Source of the DNA: JAZQNC01 sp045536155
Lineage (GTDB): Bacteria > Bacillota > Clostridia > Oscillospirales > CAG-272
DNA: 10,357 bases
Assembly: GCA_045536155.1 (NCBI GenBank)
Contig: JAZSMZ010000045.1
Coordinates: 1-10,357, forward strand
Reading direction: 5' to 3'
Below the pieces are notes generated by a model. The model had not been told where the DNA came from. It ran no database searches and was given only the letters and a program-made list of their open reading frames with translations. Positions 7,135 through 10,357 of this stretch are shown here, one piece after another. Position numbers and translations under genes: made by a program. Within the stretch, counting starts at the first letter, position 1. Every line of letters begins with the position of its first letter.

Positions 7135-8352
7135 ATGTCCGATCAGCAAAGGGTGTTGAGCGTAACACAGCTCAACGAATATATAAAAATGCTGCTTGAC
7201 GGCTCTCCGATTTTATTGGATATATGCGTCAAGGGCGAGATATCGAACTTTGTCAACCATCGCACGGGACATTTCTATTTCTCGCTTAAAGACGAAGGCG
7301 GAGTTGTGCGGGCCGTTATGTTCAAGGGCTCGGCGGCAAAGCTGAAATTTGTCCCCGAAAACGGAATGAAGGTCATCGCACGCGGACGGGTGTCGTCATT
7401 CGTGCGTGACGGCCAGTATCAGCTGTACTGCGAGGATATGGAGCCCGATGGAATCGGTGCTCTGTACGTCGCCTATGAGCAGCTTAAAAGAAAGCTCGAG
7501 GAGGAAGGACTTTTCTCCGAAGATAGCAAACGTCCTCTCCCAAAGATCCCGACAAGGGTAGGAATCATCACCTCTCCCACCGGCGCCGCTGTACGCGATA
7601 TGATCAATATCACCGGACGTCGATTTCCGTACGCCGAGCTCGTGCTTTATCCCTCGCTCGTGCAGGGTGAAAGCGCCGCTAAAAACCTTATCGCGGGCGT
7701 TGAATATTTCAACAGAACACGGCGGGTCGACGTTATAATCATCGGACGCGGAGGAGGATCGATCGAGGATCTTTGGGCATTTAATGATGAAATGCTCGCC
7801 CGTGCGGTTGCCGCATCGGCGATCCCCGTTATATCGGCAGTAGGACACGAGACCGACTTTACTATATGCGATTTCGCGTCAGACCGACGCGCCCCCACGC
7901 CGTCGGCGGCGGCCGAGCTTGCCGTACCCGATACAGCCGAGCTCAAACGCAAGATAAATAACGTAACCGCACGTATGGAATTGCTTTTGTCAAAAGCAAT
8001 CGAGATACGAAGAACGAACCTCAATCAGGCGTCGCAGAGAAGGGTGCTTCAATCGCCTGCCGCTGTAATTGATGACAAACGTATGGCTCTTTTGTCGCTC
8101 GATAACCGAATGACATCGGCTGAAAAGCTGATCGTCAGCGCGAGCAGAAACCGCTTTGTGGCACTAACCGCGAAACTCGAGGCACTTAACCCTATGTCGG
8201 TCGTCACCCGCGGATACAGCGCGGTGTTTTTGGAAGACGGCTCACTGCTTAAAAGCGTGTCACAGGTAAGCTCGGGCGACAAATTCTCGCTCCGTGTATC
8301 GGACGGCGAGATATCGGGAGTTGTTACCGAAAAGAAATTTATAGAAAAATAA
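7135..8352 (+). CDS. xseA: Exodeoxyribonuclease VII large subunit
   Basis: XseA is the catalytic subunit of exonuclease VII, which with several XseB subunits degrades single-stranded DNA to oligonucleotides from both ends. The 405-residue product has the N-terminal OB-fold DNA-binding domain (about 7-102, with VKGEISNF and GHFYFSLKD). The catalytic domain follows, with RVGIITSPTGAAVRDM (141-156), GRGGGSIEDLWAFND (204-218), GHETDFT (237-243) and RRAPTPSAAAEL (251-262). A coiled-coil-like helical stretch follows at about 268-350, and a C-terminal segment includes NPMSVVTRGYS. Length is normal. The start follows GTGAGGT at 7124-7130 with a short gap. It lies 24 bases after the TsaD-like gene and 30 bases before xseB, in the expected subunit pairing. 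Confidence 0.97.
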   Translation: MSDQQRVLSVTQLNEYIKMLLDGSPILLDICVKGEISNFVNHRTGHFYFSLKDEGGVVRAVMFKGSAAKLKFVPENGMKVIARGRVSSFVRDGQYQLYCEDMEPDGIGALYVAYEQLKRKLEEEGLFSEDSKRPLPKIPTRVGIITSPTGAAVRDMINITGRRFPYAELVLYPSLVQGESAAKNLIAGVEYFNRTRRVDVIIIGRGGGSIEDLWAFNDEMLARAVAASAIPVISAVGHETDFTICDFASDRRAPTPSAAAELAVPDTAELKRKINNVTARMELLLSKAIEIRRTNLNQASQRRVLQSPAAVIDDKRMALLSLDNRMTSAEKLIVSASRNRFVALTAKLEALNPMSVVTRGYSAVFLEDGSLLKSVSQVSSGDKFSLRVSDGEISGVVTEKKFIEK

Positions 8353-8382
8353 GTCCTTGTTGGACAGAAAGGGACGTGTACC

Positions 8383-8634
8383 ATGTCCGAAAACAGAAAT
8401 AACGAAAATTTGAGCTTTGAGGCGGCACTTGCACGCCTTGAAGAGATCGTGCGCGCTCTCGAAAGCGGAAATGCACCTCTCGACTCCTCTCTTGCTATGT
8501 TTGAAGAGGGCGTGTCCCTCGTCCGCCTTTGCGGTGATAAGCTTGACCGCGCCGAACAGCGCATCAAGATCCTCGTGTCAAACGGTGACGGCGAGATGAC
8601 CGAGCAGGATTTCGCACCTACAAGCGCAAGATAA
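8383..8634 (+). CDS. xseB: Exodeoxyribonuclease VII small subunit
   Basis: An 83-residue protein matching XseB, the small helical subunit that binds the XseA coiled coil and is needed for exonuclease VII activity. Hallmarks are SFEAALARLEEIVRALES (about 11-28), the PLDSSLAMFEEGVSLVRLC segment (about 32-50) and the basic helix KLDRAEQRIKIL (about 53-64). The short C-terminal tail (EMTEQDFAP) is also typical. The start has AAAGGGAC at 8368-8375. It directly follows xseA and precedes the prenyl synthase gene, the common bacterial order. Confidence 0.95.
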   Translation: MSENRNNENLSFEAALARLEEIVRALESGNAPLDSSLAMFEEGVSLVRLCGDKLDRAEQRIKILVSNGDGEMTEQDFAPTSAR

Positions 8635-8650
8635 GAAACGGGTAATAATA

Positions 8651-9472
8651 ATGGACATCAAAGAAATAATAGCCAAAAATGCAGATATAGTGGAAGAGGC
8701 ACTCAAAGGCTATCTTTCGCTTGAAGATAAACAGTATGGCATCCTTTACGATGCAATGAGATACAGCGTGCTTGACGGCGGCAAGAGAATCCGCCCGCTT
8801 CTCACACTCGAATTCTGCCGTATGTACGGCGGAAGCGACGAGGCCGCATTGCCTTTCGCCTGCGCCATTGAGATGATCCACGCGTACTCGCTTGTGCACG
8901 ACGATATGCCCTGCATGGACAACGACGATTACCGCCGCGGAAAGCTTACCTGTCATAAGCAGTACGGCGAGGCCAATGCTCTCCTTTGCGGTGACTCGCT
9001 TTTGACTTATGCCTTCGAAGTCGCATCTTCAAATGAGCAGGTCAGCGAAAAGGGCAGAGTTATGGCCCTTAAAGCACTTGCACAGTATGCGGGACACGCC
9101 GGTATGATAGGCGGTCAGCAGCTCGATCTGCTCGGAGAAGAAGAAAAGTTCGACTTTGACACTCTCCTTCGCATGAATGCAATGAAAACGGGATGTCTTA
9201 TCAAGTGTGCATGCCTTCTTGGCTGTATCGCTGCAGGACATTATGATTTTTCCGATGCTGAAAAGTATGCCAAAAACATCGGTCTTACCTTCCAGATAAT
9301 CGATGATCTTCTCGATGAGGGAACAGAGGATGAAAAGACCACTTTCCTTACGTTCATGAGCCATGACGAGGCTTATAATTATGCAAAAGAGCTTACCGAA
9401 GAGGCGGTAGCCTCTATTGACAGCGATACCTTAAAAGCATTTGCCAAATACCTTCTGGAACGCAGGATCTGA
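8651..9472 (+). CDS. ispA: Short-chain polyprenyl (farnesyl/geranyl-type) diphosphate synthase with shortened post-DDxxD loop
   Basis: A trans-prenyltransferase that condenses IPP with allylic diphosphates, most likely to farnesyl diphosphate for undecaprenyl and quinone-type lipids. It acts in the cytoplasm. Motifs seen: GGKRIRP (43-49), the first Asp-rich motif DDMPCMD with the RRG that follows (84-97), GEANALL (106-112), GGQQLDL (154-160), KTG (179-181) and the second Asp-rich motif QIIDDLLD (215-222). The product is 273 residues against roughly 290-300 for most IspA proteins. The main loss is after DDLLD: the usual loop carrying GKxxGxD is absent and DEGTEDE leads directly into KTTF, about 13 residues shorter than E. 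coli IspA. Chain length (C10, C15 or C20) cannot be fixed from sequence. The gene follows xseB by 16 bases with a weak ribosome site (GGGT). Confidence 0.93.
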   Translation: MDIKEIIAKNADIVEEALKGYLSLEDKQYGILYDAMRYSVLDGGKRIRPLLTLEFCRMYGGSDEAALPFACAIEMIHAYSLVHDDMPCMDNDDYRRGKLTCHKQYGEANALLCGDSLLTYAFEVASSNEQVSEKGRVMALKALAQYAGHAGMIGGQQLDLLGEEEKFDFDTLLRMNAMKTGCLIKCACLLGCIAAGHYDFSDAEKYAKNIGLTFQIIDDLLDEGTEDEKTTFLTFMSHDEAYNYAKELTEEAVASIDSDTLKAFAKYLLERRI

Positions 9473-9474
9473 AA

Positions 9475-9942
9475 ATGAATCGCTTTATTGATATATTTTT
9501 TAACTTCCCGCTTGTTGTTTCGGGAATTGCTTGGCTTATAGCACAGCTCTTAAAGACAGTTGTAAGCATAGTAACTGAAAGACGTCTTAATTTTGTTTCT
9601 CTTATGGCCTCAGGCGGTATGCCCAGCTCCCATTCGGCAACAGTTTCGGCACTTGCCGTATCGATCGGTCTTACCGAGGGCTTTGCCTCCCCGTTCTTTG
9701 CAATCGCATTCTTTTTTGCATATATCGTAATGTATGATGCCGCAGGTGTCAGACGTGAAACGGGTGAGCAGGCGAAGATCCTTAATAAGATACTCGTCGA
9801 CCTTACCGAAGGACACACCGACGAGATGCCAAAACAGTTAAAAGAGCTTGTAGGTCACACGCCTTTGCAGGTGTTTGCAGGTGCCGTGCTCGGTATCGCC
9901 ATCGCAATAGTCGCAAAGTTTATCGTTTACGGAACTTTGTAA
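9475..9942 (+). CDS. Divergent PAP2 family membrane protein (DUF212, YuiD-like)
   Basis: A 155-residue integral membrane protein of the divergent PAP2/DUF212 family. Family signatures are SGGMPSSHSA (46-55), which resembles the Ser-His phosphatase motif of PAP2 enzymes, YDAAGVRRETGEQA (87-100) and ELVGHTPLQVFAGAVLG (124-140), with a conserved His128. Hydrophobic segments lie at about 9-30, 54-68, 72-88 and 132-152. PAP2 enzymes dephosphorylate lipid phosphates; a role on a polyprenyl phosphate would fit the neighbouring prenyl synthase, but no activity is established for DUF212 as far as I know. The start is 2 bases after the ispA stop and uses AGGATC inside the end of ispA, so the two genes are tightly coupled. 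It is the last gene of the nusB cluster in this window. Confidence 0.9.
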   Translation: MNRFIDIFFNFPLVVSGIAWLIAQLLKTVVSIVTERRLNFVSLMASGGMPSSHSATVSALAVSIGLTEGFASPFFAIAFFFAYIVMYDAAGVRRETGEQAKILNKILVDLTEGHTDEMPKQLKELVGHTPLQVFAGAVLGIAIAIVAKFIVYGTL

Positions 9943-9960
9943 GTCGGTTTTCTGTTACAG

Positions 9961-9988
9961 ATGCATATTTTCGCGCAAAATAATGCAT
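9961..9988. repeat. Imperfect inverted repeat with ATGCAT ends
   Basis: ATGCATATTTT (9961-9971), the centre CGCGC, then AAAATAATGCAT (9977-9988) with one bulged A at 9982. It lies 18 bases after the DUF212 stop. No T-run follows, so it does not read as a classical terminator. An exact direct copy of ATGCATATTT lies at 10025-10034 within the tlyA promoter, which makes a protein-binding site a reasonable alternative. Confidence 0.5.
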
Positions 9989-10015
9989 AAAATGGCCTGA
10001 AATGAATAAAAAAGC

Positions 10016-10044
10016 TTGAATTTAATGCATATTTGTGATATAAT
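10016..10044 (+). promoter_or_regulatory. Promoter for tlyA
   Basis: TTGAAT (10016-10021), a 17-base spacer, then TATAAT (10039-10044) preceded by TGA, giving an extended -10. The predicted start is near 10051, about 23 bases before the tlyA ATG. The spacer contains ATGCATATTT, repeated upstream at 9961, so a regulator bound there would overlap RNA polymerase. This promoter separates tlyA from the nusB cluster. Confidence 0.78.
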
Positions 10045-10073
10045 ATTTTAATAAACATATTGGGTTTTATAAA

Positions 10074-10357
10074 ATGCGTCTTGATATTTACATCACGGCG
10101 GCAGGTGCTGCCAAAAGCAGAAACCGCGCACAAAGAATCATATCCGAGGGCAAAATTTACGTCAACGGCAAAAAGATCACCAAATCGTCGTACGAGGTGG
10201 TCGAAGGCGATAAGGTAGAGCTTCGCGGCGAGGACATGAGATACGTCAGCCGCGGCGGACTTAAGCTTGAGCACGCGATCGATTCCTTCAAAATTGATTG
10301 CACCGACCGCATTTGCATCGATATCGGCGCATCAACGGGTGGCTTTACCGATTGTCT
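10074..10357 (+). CDS. tlyA: TlyA family rRNA (cytidine-2'-O)-methyltransferase, 3' end missing
   Basis: The first 94 codons of a TlyA-type protein; the frame is open to the window edge. An N-terminal S4 RNA-binding domain (about 1-60) opens with MRLDIYI and contains SRNRAQRIISEGKIYVNGK (15-33). It is followed by YVSRGGLKLEHAI (57-69), the linker and first catalytic-domain motif typical of TlyA, and by the SAM-binding motif DIGASTGGFTD (83-93) of the FtsJ-like fold. Known TlyA enzymes methylate 16S and 23S rRNA, and some family members were first named haemolysins. The ATG at 10074 lies about 23 bases from a predicted transcription start and has no strong ribosome site (only TTGGG at 10060-10064). 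In Clostridia this gene commonly follows the ispA region and precedes an NAD kinase, argR and recN; those would lie beyond the window. Confidence 0.93.
   Translation, partial: MRLDIYITAAGAAKSRNRAQRIISEGKIYVNGKKITKSSYEVVEGDKVELRGEDMRYVSRGGLKLEHAIDSFKIDCTDRICIDIGASTGGFTDC

Noticed and set aside
8353..8365. Small GTCC-TTGTT-GGAC hairpin between xseA and xseB.
   Set aside because: The 4-bp stem is too weak and no T-run follows; an operon terminator or processing site is not supported.
9961..9990. Possible intrinsic terminator after the DUF212 gene.
   Set aside because: The stem is A/T-rich, carries a bulge, and is followed by AAAATGG rather than a T-run, so it is listed as a repeat instead.

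Overview
The window looks like a chromosomal segment of a Gram-positive, low-to-mid GC anaerobe of the class Clostridia, probably an uncultured gut-type lineage. Four things point there: a PurF with the four cysteines of the Bacillus-type Fe-S enzyme, the gene order nusB / TsaD-like / xseA / xseB / ispA / DUF212 / tlyA, strong AGGAG-type ribosome binding sites, and sigma-A-type promoters. No species can be named from this sequence. Coding density is high. There is no gap of 300 bases, and I saw no RNA gene, mobile element, CRISPR array or prophage trace.

Left part, plus strand (1-3645): the 3' portion of purF (amidophosphoribosyltransferase), then a D-lyxose isomerase-type cupin 2 bases after its stop, then a GH127/DUF1680 beta-L-arabinofuranosidase-type enzyme. 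All three appear to be one transcription unit, closed by a strong hairpin at 3648-3683 that can work in both directions. A 7-bp-arm palindrome sits in the 50-base gap before the GH127 gene.

Middle part, minus strand (5491 to 3700): a two-gene operon with a DUF4432 galactose-mutarotase-like protein first and an eight-helix membrane protein second. The membrane protein is an internal tandem duplication. The operon converges on the GH127 gene and shares its terminator. Isomerase, glycosidase and mutarotase-like enzyme together suggest a small intracellular pentose or oligosaccharide locus placed next to purine synthesis.

Right part, plus strand (5587-9942): a perfect-consensus promoter (TTGACA-N17-TATAAT) drives nusB, a TsaD/Kae1 paralogue overlapping nusB by ATGA, xseA and xseB (exonuclease VII), a short-chain polyprenyl diphosphate synthase (ispA-like) and a divergent PAP2 (DUF212) membrane protein. 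This is a familiar clostridial housekeeping cluster for antitermination, DNA processing and isoprenoid precursors. After a 131-base gap with its own promoter and repeated ATGCAT motifs, tlyA (rRNA 2'-O-methyltransferase) begins and runs off the window.

No wholly new multi-gene system is evident. The points most worth a second look are the TsaD paralogue, the prenyl synthase lacking its usual post-DDxxD loop, the duplicated membrane protein, the purF-sugar isomerase coupling, and the ATGCAT repeats at the tlyA promoter.
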